A stretch of DNA of 14,667 nucleotides from an uncultured Lachnospiraceae bacterium. Lineage in GTDB: Bacteria; Bacillota; Clostridia; Lachnospirales; Lachnospiraceae. Each line of letters opens with the position of its first letter. The stretch's first letter is position 1. Location of the stretch: assembly GCA_910588885.1 (NCBI GenBank), contig CAJUSQ010000060.1:1-14667 (forward strand). The letters are read 5' to 3'. Under the pieces are notes generated by a model, which worked only from the letters and a program-made list of their open reading frames with translations, did not search any database and was not told the origin of the DNA. Below, in pieces: positions 6,393 to 14,443 of this stretch. The position numbers were made by a program, and so were the translations under genes.

Positions 6393-6671
6393 ATTCTCGG
6401 TTTCTTCCGTTTGCCCTGCTTCTTTTTCCTGTACGGTTTCCTCTTTCACCGTCTGCTCTTCGATCTCTTCTTTCGCTGCCTTGTTTTCCTCCAACGGGAT
6501 AAACTTATGTAGCAAAAAACCTACCAGAGCTCCCAGGATATAAAATATGACAATGGCCAGGCAAAAGTTCCTTACAAACTGGCCCAATGTTACCTGGTTC
6601 AGGAATGAAATAATACAAGTAATGAACCCTGCCGCTAAAGAAACGGCAACAGGGATTGGTTTCGTTTTCAT
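6369..6671 (-). CDS. Small two-helix membrane protein of unknown function
   Basis: This 100-residue protein has two hydrophobic helices (about 6-24, IPVAVSLAAGFITCIISFL, and about 34-57, with IVIFYILGALVGFLLHKFI). They are followed by a very acidic, Glu-rich tail (about 60-100). A hairpin topology with both ends in the cytoplasm is plausible. I cannot assign a function. The start is supported by AGAGGT 7 nt before the ATG, 15 bp after the cheD stop. The C-terminus is odd: the TAG stop falls in the first unit of a 33-bp tandem repeat, and unit 2 has TGG at the same codon. If the TAG were read as Trp the protein would continue 20 residues to a TAA at 6311-6309 in unit 3. Either the gene lost its original end by a nonsense change, or the end has been duplicated. 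Confidence 0.75.
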   Translation of the reverse strand: MKTKPIPVAVSLAAGFITCIISFLNQVTLGQFVRNFCLAIVIFYILGALVGFLLHKFIPLEENKAAKEEIEEQTVKEETVQEKEAGQTEETENLDEEDQA

Positions 6672-6686
6672 ACAGCTTACCTCTGG

Positions 6687-7172
6687 TTATATCGTTTTGA
6701 TTGGCTTACCTACGGATTTGATGCGGAATTCACCTGTTTCCGTATACAATTCTACCGTACGGCCATAGCTTAATCCGGTATCTTCCGCTTTCAGCGGTAT
6801 GCCCAGTTCCTTTAGCTTCTTCTTCGAAGCTTCCGCATTCCGGGCGCCGATATTCCCGATACTGGAACCTGAACTCACTTCAAACATCTTCGCACCGCCG
6901 GCAATCTTTGCCACCAGCCGCTTCTTGGATGCCCCGGCAGACACCATTCGCCGCACCAGTTCTTCAATCCCGGTATCTGCAAACTTTGCGATATTCTGGT
7001 TATTCTTCATCTGTGTACTGTCCGGAAGCATGATATGTGCCAATCCACCGATTTTCGTGACCGGATCATATAATGCAATCCCTATGCATGAACCTAACCC
7101 AATGGTGGTTATCATATCCGGAGATTTGCATAAATTTAAATCGGCCATTCCCACTTTTACTGTTGTACCCAT
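6687..7172 (-). CDS. cheD: Chemoreceptor glutamine deamidase CheD
   Basis: CheD deamidates specific glutamines of methyl-accepting chemoreceptors to glutamates and, in Bacillota, binds CheC to raise its CheY-P phosphatase activity. The 161-residue product carries the catalytic Cys29 and His46 and the Thr23 in the motif TTIGLGSCIGIALYDP...GGLAHIMLP. Their spacing (6 and 17 residues) is the same as in Thermotoga maritima CheD. The Gly-rich IAGGAKMF segment and GNIGARN are also typical. The frame opens at a TTG (7178), but that is only 2 nt from the AAGGAG site. ATG 7172, 8 nt from the site, is the better start. The Shine-Dalgarno overlaps the cheC stop codon, so the two partners are probably translationally coupled. 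Confidence 0.96.
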   Translation of the reverse strand: MGTTVKVGMADLNLCKSPDMITTIGLGSCIGIALYDPVTKIGGLAHIMLPDSTQMKNNQNIAKFADTGIEELVRRMVSAGASKKRLVAKIAGGAKMFEVSSGSSIGNIGARNAEASKKKLKELGIPLKAEDTGLSYGRTVELYTETGEFRIKSVGKPIKTI

Positions 7173-7184
7173 TTCCAAAACTCC

Positions 7185-7805
7185 TTATAATTCAATCCCC
7201 AACGCCTTCAATATTCTTTCATAGGAATCCGGTTCCGGTAATAAAATAAAAAATCCATTCAGCTTCACATCATCGCCAAACTCCGTTTCAATCAATAATG
7301 CATTGTCCCCAAACTGCCCGAACTGGATGGCGGGAACACTTAAAATAGCCGCTGCCATATCAATGGCCAGAAAAGGAACGGAATGGGAAATTACCATTCT
7401 CGTCATGGAAGAAAGGGCCGATAAGTAAGCGCCCGTAATGATATTTCCAATCTCTGTCAGTGCAGACAAATCCATCTCATCAAAGGGTTCCATATAATTC
7501 TCGTCCCGTCCCATCAAACGGTTCACCAGATAATGAGCCGACTCATTCCGCAAAAGGAACATCATACTTCCTTCCAAGTCATTATGGAGTTCCAGGTAAA
7601 TACCCGCAATCGTGTCATCCTCTTCGGAAACCGCACTTCCCAGCTCCTGGAAAGACAGAAGCTTTACCTGCGGAACCTCCATATTCAGGCGCAAACCCAG
7701 CATCTCCGCAATTGCAGTTGTCGCATTGCCTGCGCCGATATTTCCAATTTCTTTCAGTACATCAAAATATACCGTATTTGCATTTTCGTAATTATACTCA
7801 GACAT
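7185..7805 (-). CDS. cheC: CheY-P phosphatase CheC
   Basis: CheC hydrolyses CheY-phosphate, ending the excitatory signal, and works with CheD in adaptation. The 206-residue protein has both active-site motifs of the CheC/CheX/FliY family (D/S-x3-E-x2-N-x22-P). The first is D15, E19, N22, P45 and the second is S114, E118, N121, P144, so both halves look catalytically competent. The start ATG has GGGAGGT 4-5 nt upstream. It follows cheW by 30 bp and precedes cheD by 12 bp, an arrangement found in B. subtilis. The presence of CheC and CheD indicates a Bacillus-type chemotaxis system rather than the CheZ system of enterics. No fliY or cheX is in the window. Confidence 0.97.
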   Translation of the reverse strand: MSEYNYENANTVYFDVLKEIGNIGAGNATTAIAEMLGLRLNMEVPQVKLLSFQELGSAVSEEDDTIAGIYLELHNDLEGSMMFLLRNESAHYLVNRLMGRDENYMEPFDEMDLSALTEIGNIITGAYLSALSSMTRMVISHSVPFLAIDMAAAILSVPAIQFGQFGDNALLIETEFGDDVKLNGFFILLPEPDSYERILKALGIEL

Positions 7806-7835
7806 GTGGACCTCCCATCCATAAGTACCTGCCTA

Positions 7836-8294
7836 TTAAACCACTTCCTTCTCCCCGATAATGCAGTTGATATCAAACAGGGAAATCAATTCTTCCCCAT
7901 GCTTTCCGACACCATTGATAAAATTGCTCTTTTCGTCTTTCGCATCATATGCCACTTTATCAATCTCATTCGTGGACAGGGTCACAACCTCTTTTACCGC
8001 GTCAATAATAATCCCGATCGCGCCTTGCTCTTCAATCTTCAAAATAATAATCCTGCTTGCATCCGTGAATTCATCTGCCGGAAGCCCCATCTTCGTCCGA
8101 ATGCTCATGACCGGGACAATCTCTCCACGAAGATTGATAATCCCTTTAAAATAGGGTTGGATCTTCGGCACCCGGGTAATCTTCTGCAGACGCACGATAT
8201 TATCTACATAACGGATATCAATGCCATACTGTTCTCCGCCCAGCTTTACCACGATAAACTGTTTTGTTTCGGCCTTTACAATATTTTCATCCAT
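7836..8294 (-). CDS. cheW: Chemotaxis coupling protein CheW
   Basis: CheW links chemoreceptors to the CheA kinase in the membrane-associated receptor array. The product is a single CheW-like (SH3-like) domain of 152 residues, with FIVVKLGGEQYGIDIRYV near the N-terminus, the receptor-contact segment GIINLRGEIVPVMSIRTKMG and the C-terminal LISLFDINCII strand. No receiver domain is attached, so it is CheW and not CheV. The frame is open to a GTG at 8303, but that codon lies within the GGGGAGGTG ribosome site. ATG 8294 with 8-nt spacing gives MDENIVKAE and is preferred. It starts 15 bp after the cheA stop codon. Confidence 0.96.
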   Translation of the reverse strand: MDENIVKAETKQFIVVKLGGEQYGIDIRYVDNIVRLQKITRVPKIQPYFKGIINLRGEIVPVMSIRTKMGLPADEFTDASRIIILKIEEQGAIGIIIDAVKEVVTLSTNEIDKVAYDAKDEKSNFINGVGKHGEELISLFDINCIIGEKEVV

Positions 8295-8309
8295 CTCAAA
8301 CACCTCCCC

Positions 8310-10421
8310 TTACAATAATGTATTTGCATCCAGAATCAAGGCAACCTCACCGTCTCCCAATATCGTTGCCCCGCTGATTAATTTGCTGCCATCAATATAT
8401 TTTCCTAAGGACTTAATAACAATTTCCTGCTGCCCGATCAATGCATCTACAATCAGGCCGGCGTATTTCTCGCCTTTCTTTACAATGACAACCGTCAGAT
8501 TCTCGGATTCTTCCTCCTTTGGTTCACAATCCAAAATCCGGTCCAGACGAATCAGCGGAATCACTAAGCCGCGGATATGAATCACTTCTTCTGCCTGCAC
8601 ATACTTAATCTCATCGGTGGAAATATCTTCAATGGTCTGAATGGAGCCCAATGCAATCGCATACTTCTCATCCCGGATCTCAACCATCAATGCCTGGATA
8701 ATCGCCAAGGTCAGGGGCAGCCTTACCGTAAATTTACTGCCTTCTCCCATGACGCTTTTCACTTCCACATCGCCGCCTAAAGCTTCGATATTGGACTTCA
8801 CCACATCAAGGCCCACACCGCGCCCTGAAACGTCGGTAATCTTCTTCGCCATGGAAAAGCTCGGCATAAACAGAAAATCAATGATTTCCTTCTGGCTCAT
8901 GGCTTCTCCCTGCTCCGGAGTAATAATACCCCGTTCAATGGCCTTTGCCTTTACCTGCTCCGTATTGATTCCGGCGCCGTCGTCACCTACCTCAATAATT
9001 ACGTTATTCCCTTCCTGGAACGCATTCAGATAAATGCTGCCGACCTCCGGCTTTCCTTTCTCTTTTCGTACTTCCGCACTCTCCAGGCCATGGTCCGCAG
9101 AATTACGCAGCAAATGCTGCAGGGGATCTCCGATCTGATCCACTACGGTACGATCCAGTTCCGTATCTTCCCCGGACATGTACAATTCCATCTTTTTATT
9201 CAGCTTCTTGGACAAATCACGAATCATCCGCGGGAACTTCTGTACCACGCTCTCGATGGGAACCATCCGCACCTTCATTACAGATTCATGGAGGCTTGTG
9301 GTAATCCGCTCCAGATATTCAATCTGCTCATGGAAGGACTGGTTCTGCATACTGCCGCCTTCCGTTGCACCGATTGACACCAGGGAGTTCTTGGCAATAA
9401 TCAGCTCACTGACCTGATTCATCAATGCATCCAGCTTCTCGATATCCACCCGGACTGTCCGGTTTGTCACCGGCTTGCTGTTATTCTGCTTCTTATTATT
9501 TGCGGCAGGCTTCTCTGCTTCCTTATGGGCAGGTACAGGAGCCACAGCCATAGATGCCGCTGCCTGTTCTGCCGCTGTCCTGTTCTCATGTTCCTTCTGT
9601 TCTTTCTCGTTCTGGGCCGCTTCCAGATCTCTGTATTTTACTTCCGCTCCTACCGCTTCCACAATCTCGGAAACAGCTTTGGAAACCTCCAGAACCCTTT
9701 CCAGGGGCACGTCCGTTCCCAGATAAAAGCTGAAATCAAACTCAAAGTTCTCGTCTTCAATCACCTGGGAACTTGGGCTATAGACCAGGATATCCCCCAG
9801 CTCCTCTACTGCCTTGAACACCAAAAAGGCCCGGGCCGCCTTCAGCAGGCATTCTTCATTAATATATACCGTAATCCCGTAGATATGCAGACCCTTCTGT
9901 TCTGCCTCCTGCAGTGCATCCTTCTCTTTTTCTGAAAACTCAACCTGAAGATACTTTCCTTCGTACCCCTCTGCCTTCTTCTCCTCTGTCTTTCCTACCG
10001 GAGCTTTCTCAGCTTCCTTGGGCGCCGCCGCTCCGCTTCCTGCCGCCAATATATCGTTCAATTCCTGGATAATTGCAGCATTGTCATCTGTCCCTTCATC
10101 CGAAGTATTCTTGATGTTCTCAAGATAGATGTCCAGCGCATCCAGGCACTGGAACAGTACATCCACAAGGCCGCTGGTAACTTTCATCTTGCCGCTGCGG
10201 ACCTCCTGGAACACGTTCTCCATATCATGGGTCAGATGCTGCATCCGCTTGAACCCCATGGTTCCCGCCATACCCTTCAGAGAATGGGCTGCCCGGAAAA
10301 TCTCATTAATGGTATCCATATTCTCCGGCTCTTTCTCCAAGGTCATGATGCAGTCGCTTAGATTCTGCAAATGTCCATTCGTCTCATCAATAAAAATCTC
10401 TAAATATTGGCTTACATCCAT
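8310..10421 (-). CDS. cheA: Chemotaxis histidine kinase CheA
   Basis: CheA autophosphorylates in receptor arrays and passes phosphate to CheY and CheB. With the start at ATG 10421 the product has 703 residues. The P1 Hpt domain (1-130) has phospho-acceptor His46 in AAHSLKGMAGTMGF. The P2 response-regulator-binding domain is at about 155-265, followed by an Ala/Glu/Asn-rich linker (265-320). P3 dimerisation covers about 322-385. The P4 ATPase domain has the N box HLLRNSADHG (436-445), G1 GDDGAG (479-484) and G2 GRGVGLDVV (533-541). The P5 CheW-like domain runs from about 570 to the end. The frame also opens at ATG 10439, overlapping cheB by 17 nt, but AAGGA abuts it. MDVSQYLEIFIDE matches the B. 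subtilis N-terminus (MDMNQYLDVFIDE) and puts the histidine at position 46 as in B. subtilis. All catalytic motifs are intact. Confidence 0.97.
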   Translation of the reverse strand: MDVSQYLEIFIDETNGHLQNLSDCIMTLEKEPENMDTINEIFRAAHSLKGMAGTMGFKRMQHLTHDMENVFQEVRSGKMKVTSGLVDVLFQCLDALDIYLENIKNTSDEGTDDNAAIIQELNDILAAGSGAAAPKEAEKAPVGKTEEKKAEGYEGKYLQVEFSEKEKDALQEAEQKGLHIYGITVYINEECLLKAARAFLVFKAVEELGDILVYSPSSQVIEDENFEFDFSFYLGTDVPLERVLEVSKAVSEIVEAVGAEVKYRDLEAAQNEKEQKEHENRTAAEQAAASMAVAPVPAHKEAEKPAANNKKQNNSKPVTNRTVRVDIEKLDALMNQVSELIIAKNSLVSIGATEGGSMQNQSFHEQIEYLERITTSLHESVMKVRMVPIESVVQKFPRMIRDLSKKLNKKMELYMSGEDTELDRTVVDQIGDPLQHLLRNSADHGLESAEVRKEKGKPEVGSIYLNAFQEGNNVIIEVGDDGAGINTEQVKAKAIERGIITPEQGEAMSQKEIIDFLFMPSFSMAKKITDVSGRGVGLDVVKSNIEALGGDVEVKSVMGEGSKFTVRLPLTLAIIQALMVEIRDEKYAIALGSIQTIEDISTDEIKYVQAEEVIHIRGLVIPLIRLDRILDCEPKEEESENLTVVIVKKGEKYAGLIVDALIGQQEIVIKSLGKYIDGSKLISGATILGDGEVALILDANTLL

Positions 10422-10422
10422 G

Positions 10423-11520
10423 TCACTTAACCCCCACATTCCTTATAATTGACTGGGCAACTTCTGTTAAAGGCACGACTTCGTCTGCGAGGTTTGCTTC
10501 AATTGCTGCTTTCGGCATTCCAAATACCACACAGCTCTTCTCATCCTGACAAATCACATGTACAGGCTTCCTCTTATCCAGCGTCGTAATTCCCTGGGTA
10601 CCGTCCGCTCCCATTCCGGTCAGCACAACACAAACAATCTCATCATAAGTACAGGTTGTAAGGGATTCATACATATAGTTGGCATATGGCCTTAATCCGT
10701 TCACCGCAGGCTTATCCGTCAGGATCACCTTATGGTTCCCGTCTGACAGCCTTGCAACCTCCAGGTGCTTTCCTCCCGGAGCCACATACACCCAGCCGTT
10801 CTGCAGCACGTCTCCCTCTTCCGCTTCCTTCACGCTGACCTTGCTGATCTCATTCAGCCGGTCTGCCATCGACTTGGTAAATCCCCTGGGCATATGCTGC
10901 ACCAGGACGATGGGAGCATTCAGTTCCGCCGGAAGAAAAGGGATCACACTCTGAAGTGCCTTGGGACCTCCGGTAGAACAGGCCAGGGCAATCAGCTTCT
11001 TACCGCCTGCCCGGTTCTTTAAGGAAGCCCGCTGGATCGGCTTCCGCACTGCCGCCGCAGGTGCAGCGGCAGCAGAGGAACCGGCACTGATCGTACGCCT
11101 CACCCCGCTGTCTATCTTAAGGACTGCCCGCATCACACCCAAAAGCTGTCCCCGGAACACATCGCCCTTCGCCTCAATCAGGTTTCCGGGCTTCGTTACG
11201 AAGTCCACGGCCCCCCGCTCCATAGCGATAATCGTTGTTTCTGCATCCTTGGTGGTCAGAGAGCTGGCCACAATGACCGTTGCCTTAATATTCTCCTCCT
11301 GCAGCTTGGAAAGGAGCTGCAGGCCGTCCATCCGCGGCATATTGATATCCATTACTACTGCATCATAAGATTGTTTCTTTAAACGTTCGTACCCTTCCAG
11401 ACCATCTCTGCATACATCTGTTGCCTGAAAATTGGTATCTGAGTTGATTATATCACAAATCACCCTTCTCATGAGTGCAGAATCATCAATAACCAGAATA
11501 TTTTTTTTCATTTTTCTCAT
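10423..11520 (-). CDS. cheB: Chemotaxis methylesterase/deamidase CheB
   Basis: CheB removes methyl groups from receptor glutamates, opposing CheR. The 365-residue protein has an N-terminal receiver domain with acidic pair D12-D13, phospho-acceptor D58 (VVMDINMPRMDG), T/S region around 85-88 and K109. An Ala-rich linker (about 136-170) is followed by the methylesterase domain with catalytic triad S181 (ACSTGGP), H208 (VQHMP) and D305 (LTGMGADG). The family segment usually written RPSVD reads RPYAN here (276-280), a local deviation. The first ATG overlaps the upstream stop as ATGA; a second ATG three codons on (11511, MKKNILVIDDSA) has better spacing to AAGGA and is an equal candidate. CheR, its counterpart, is not in this window. 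Confidence 0.96.
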   Translation of the reverse strand: MRKMKKNILVIDDSALMRRVICDIINSDTNFQATDVCRDGLEGYERLKKQSYDAVVMDINMPRMDGLQLLSKLQEENIKATVIVASSLTTKDAETTIIAMERGAVDFVTKPGNLIEAKGDVFRGQLLGVMRAVLKIDSGVRRTISAGSSAAAAPAAAVRKPIQRASLKNRAGGKKLIALACSTGGPKALQSVIPFLPAELNAPIVLVQHMPRGFTKSMADRLNEISKVSVKEAEEGDVLQNGWVYVAPGGKHLEVARLSDGNHKVILTDKPAVNGLRPYANYMYESLTTCTYDEIVCVVLTGMGADGTQGITTLDKRKPVHVICQDEKSCVVFGMPKAAIEANLADEVVPLTEVAQSIIRNVGVK

Positions 11521-12269
11521 CCTTTTCCATTTTTTCTGTTTTTTCTTTCTTCTTCAAAAATGTATTTAATAATTTGCTCTCTGATCCAATTTTCTTTCAC
11601 AATAAACATGATGCGCTGTTCACATTTCATGGACTTATCTTCCAATTGGCTGGACTTTAACACCGTCCCTTTTACCCAAATATCCCGTTTTCCGGAAGCC
11701 CCGTCCAGGGAAAAATTCAGCACCAGCCCGGTTCCCTTCGCCATCAGCTCCGGCGTAATCAGGCGCATTCCGCCGCCGCTGATATCCACTGCCGTCCCGC
11801 TCCGCAGCAGATCGTTGGGAGAATTATCCATATGCCTTGCAAATACGGACTCCGCCCGGTTCAATGCCATTTCCTCCTCTGTTACGGGGATGTAGTTGAC
11901 ATCCATCAGGCATTCCATACGATAAAATTCCCTTCGCTGGAACTTCCCCACATTCGTCTTCAGCTCCACGCTGACCATATAAAGGTTTTCCTTCTTATAA
12001 CGTTCCGTCACCTGACCGACGCACCGGTACAGACCGCTTCCGGTATAGAAGACAATTTCGTACCGGGTGCCCAGCGCCATTACAATCAGACGCCCTCCCT
12101 CCGTCGGCATCGCAATTTCAACACTTCCGTCCGGCCTGATATCATAAAGCCTGCTTTTCAGCACATGGGGAGCCCTCCCGCCTTTCCGGTAGGCTTCCAC
12201 CTCTTGTAAATCCCTCATCTCCAATTTACAGCCGATTTTTAAAATAGATGATATCATATACTCCACCAC
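11517..12269 (-). CDS. YcgR-type PilZ domain c-di-GMP receptor
   Basis: This 250-residue cytoplasmic protein has an N-terminal YcgR-like beta domain (about 15-105, with LYDIRPDGSVEIAMPTEGGR and the VSVEL strand) and a C-terminal PilZ domain (about 110-240). The c-di-GMP signature is complete: R113-E-F-Y-R117 for the RxxxR arm and D162-I-S164-G-G-G167 for (D/N)xSxxG. Homologues such as E. coli YcgR and B. subtilis MotI (DgrA/YpfA) slow or stop the flagellar motor when c-di-GMP is high; the same role here is inferred. Its place inside the fla/che operon ties the brake to flagellar gene expression. The frame opens with GTG 12269, one base after the flhG stop. ATG 12257 (MISSILKIG) with GGTGGAG upstream is also possible. 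The 3' end overlaps cheB (ATGA). Confidence 0.92.
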   Translation of the reverse strand: MVEYMISSILKIGCKLEMRDLQEVEAYRKGGRAPHVLKSRLYDIRPDGSVEIAMPTEGGRLIVMALGTRYEIVFYTGSGLYRCVGQVTERYKKENLYMVSVELKTNVGKFQRREFYRMECLMDVNYIPVTEEEMALNRAESVFARHMDNSPNDLLRSGTAVDISGGGMRLITPELMAKGTGLVLNFSLDGASGKRDIWVKGTVLKSSQLEDKSMKCEQRIMFIVKENWIREQIIKYIFEEERKNRKNGKG

Positions 12270-12270
12270 C

Positions 12271-13149
12271 CTATATTCTTTTTCTAATGATATTGGAAAA
12301 TAGCCGCGCGATGCCCTGCCGTTCTACAGGTTTGAAAACCGTACCGTTCAACAGGCTCTCCGCCAGCGCGGCAAACGCCTTGGAGGACTTCGCCTCCGGA
12401 TTCATCATAGATACCGGCATCTGCTGCCGGATTGCCCGGTCTATGGCCCCGTCCTGGGGAATCATACCAAGGTACTCCAGGCTTCCGTGAAGGAATTGCC
12501 GTACAATGGCATTGAGCTTCTCATACACCGCATACCCGTCTTCCTGAGCTTCTACCCGGTTCGCTACCACCTTGAGGGATGCGTCCTCCTTGCGGAAATT
12601 CGGATTTCTGTGGAGCGCCTTCAAGAGGGAATATGCATCTGTCAGGGAACTTGGCTCCGGCGTAGTGATCAAAAGCACCTCAGGGCTTGCCAGGACAAAT
12701 TCCAGGACGCTGTCTGCAATACCCGCTCCGGTGTCGATCAAAATCACATCCGCCATCTGATCCAAAGTCTTCAGATTATGTACCAGAAATGCAATCTGAT
12801 CCCTGGAAAGATTGTTCACGCCCGTCACCCCGGAACCGCCGGAAAGAAAACCGATCTCCATAGGCCCTGGCGTAATAATCTCCTGCACCCGTTTTCCGCG
12901 GTAAATCAAATCACTTAAATTATATTTCGGAATCGCGCCAAACATTACCTCCACATTGGCCAGCCCAAAATCCGCATCAAAGATAATGACCCTCTGATCT
13001 AATTTCCGCAGCTGAACTGCCAGATTGACCGCAGCATTTGACTTTCCGACCCCGCCTTTCCCACTGGTAATCGTAATGACTCTGGCACTCTGCACCGGGC
13101 TTCTCTGTCTCTGTTTAATTATGTTTCTTAATTGTTCCGCCTGATCCAT
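12271..13149 (-). CDS. flhG: MinD-like ATPase FlhG, flagellar number regulator
   Basis: FlhG (YlxH/FleN) is a MinD/ParA-family ATPase that controls flagellar number with FlhF. The 292-residue product starts MDQAEQLRNIIKQ, containing the DQAxxLR motif known to stimulate FlhF GTPase activity. The deviant Walker A KGGVGKS is at 31-37, the DADFGLANVE motif at about 58-67, and LIDTGAGI is the Walker B region. The C-terminal end IARLFSNIIRKRI looks like an amphipathic, basic membrane-targeting helix as in MinD. The frame opens at TTG 13167 inside flhF, but that codon is part of the GGAGGG ribosome site. ATG 13149, 10 nt downstream, restores the DQA motif at the N-terminus and is clearly preferable. 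It follows the flhF stop by 4 bp. Confidence 0.96.
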   Translation of the reverse strand: MDQAEQLRNIIKQRQRSPVQSARVITITSGKGGVGKSNAAVNLAVQLRKLDQRVIIFDADFGLANVEVMFGAIPKYNLSDLIYRGKRVQEIITPGPMEIGFLSGGSGVTGVNNLSRDQIAFLVHNLKTLDQMADVILIDTGAGIADSVLEFVLASPEVLLITTPEPSSLTDAYSLLKALHRNPNFRKEDASLKVVANRVEAQEDGYAVYEKLNAIVRQFLHGSLEYLGMIPQDGAIDRAIRQQMPVSMMNPEAKSSKAFAALAESLLNGTVFKPVERQGIARLFSNIIRKRI

Positions 13150-13153
13150 AAGC

Positions 13154-14443
13154 CTACTTCCCTCCAAGAAGCAATTTCACAACCTTCTGGGTATCAAATA
13201 CTTCAATGTCATCCGGCACATTCTGCCCGTACGTGGAATAGGATAAATCTGCCCCCGTATACATCTTCATATTAAAAATATTCCCGTAACAGGAGGTTTC
13301 ATCCAGTTTCGTAAATATCATACGAAATTCGAAATTTTCTTTATAGATATCTGCAATCTCCACCAAATCCCGATATTTCGTTGTAGCACTTAAGACAAGG
13401 TACACTTCCTTCTCGTATGCCTCGTCCACATTGTCTACCAGCTTTTTGATTTCTTCCCGCTGCTCCTGGTTTCTGTGGGAAAATCCCGCCGTATCCACCA
13501 GCACCAGATCATATTCCGACACCCGTTCCAAGGATTCGTTCAGCTCCTCCGGGGAATAGACAATCGTCAGGGGGGTATCCAAAATATTGGCATAGGTACG
13601 CAGCTGCTCTGCCGCCGCAATCCGATAAGTATCTGCCGTCAGAAGCGCCACCTTTTTCCCATGCTCCACCTTGAACTTGGAAGCAACCTTTGCAATGGTA
13701 GTGGTCTTGCCCACACCGGTAGGCCCGATGAAAAACACCACCTTCGGCTTCTTTTCCGAAATTTCTATGGTCTTGGGCTGTCCCAGCTTCAATATCATCT
13801 TTTGATAAATATTTGACAATATAAAGTCCACGCTGGTGCCGCTGCGCATTACCTTCTCATTCTCGTCAACGATCTGATTCACATATTTCTCATTGACTTC
13901 GTTTTCCAGCAAAATCCCATACAGCATCTTTACGAATACAAAGCCTTCGTCTTTTCCCTCCCTGCCGGCCTGATCCTTGGTAAGCTCGTCCTTGGAAAAA
14001 CTTTCCGCAGAAACGCCATGCTCCGGTGCAAGCTTCTTCTCCAACAGGTTCTGAAGGTTCTCAAGCTTCTCCTCCAGGCCGTTGGTATCACTGCTCCGCT
14101 CCCTGGCCGTGGAAATCGTTTCTCCCACCATTTCCCGGAAGTTCGGGGTCTTGTCCCGCTCCCGTTCCCGCTCCTGGATCGGAACCGTGATCTTCTCGTC
14201 TGCCACCATATTGATCGTATCGTTCCGATGCAGGGGGGACATCATGGCTTTCGCCGGATTCAGCTCCGCTTCTTCCTCCTCCAGCGCGGCCGTCACTTCA
14301 TAGGAAGATGCCTTAAATGCCTTAAACAGCCCCTTGGACCTTATTTCCTTCACATTCATAATAACCGTTTTCGGCCCCAGCTCATCCTTCGCCCTTGCAG
14401 TCGCTTCCTCTTCTGTTTTACCCTGAAATTTTTTTATTATCAT
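13154..14443 (-). CDS. flhF: SRP-type GTPase FlhF
   Basis: FlhF is the third SRP GTPase family member, with FtsY and Ffh, and directs where flagella form, acting with FlhG at the membrane. The 429-residue product has the basic N-terminal B domain (MIIKKFQGKTEEEATARAKD, with the ELGPKTVIMNVKEIRSKG segment). A low-complexity linker (about 56-165, including ERERERD at 91-97) is followed by the N domain (about 165-230) and the G domain with G1 GPTGVGKT (240-247), DTYR (271-274), DTAG (317-320) and TKLD (378-381). It is longer than B. subtilis FlhF (366 residues) mainly because of the linker. The ATG overlaps the flhA stop as ATGA, so translation is probably coupled to flhA. Start and reading frame are consistent with the conserved MxIKKF opening of the family. 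Confidence 0.97.
   Translation of the reverse strand: MIIKKFQGKTEEEATARAKDELGPKTVIMNVKEIRSKGLFKAFKASSYEVTAALEEEEAELNPAKAMMSPLHRNDTINMVADEKITVPIQERERERDKTPNFREMVGETISTARERSSDTNGLEEKLENLQNLLEKKLAPEHGVSAESFSKDELTKDQAGREGKDEGFVFVKMLYGILLENEVNEKYVNQIVDENEKVMRSGTSVDFILSNIYQKMILKLGQPKTIEISEKKPKVVFFIGPTGVGKTTTIAKVASKFKVEHGKKVALLTADTYRIAAAEQLRTYANILDTPLTIVYSPEELNESLERVSEYDLVLVDTAGFSHRNQEQREEIKKLVDNVDEAYEKEVYLVLSATTKYRDLVEIADIYKENFEFRMIFTKLDETSCYGNIFNMKMYTGADLSYSTYGQNVPDDIEVFDTQKVVKLLLGGK

Noticed and set aside
7533..8318. A 261-codon plus-strand ORF antisense to cheC and cheW
   Set aside because: It has no ribosome binding site or recognisable domain, and its composition (His, Asn, Ile and Pro rich) is what the reverse strand of these two well-conserved genes would give.
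2159..14443. Internal sigma-28 or SigA promoters inside the flagellar cluster
   Set aside because: Intergenic gaps are nearly all under 35 bp and I saw no pair of -35/-10 boxes with correct spacing; TTGACA at about 6080 lies in the sigD coding region without a -10 box.
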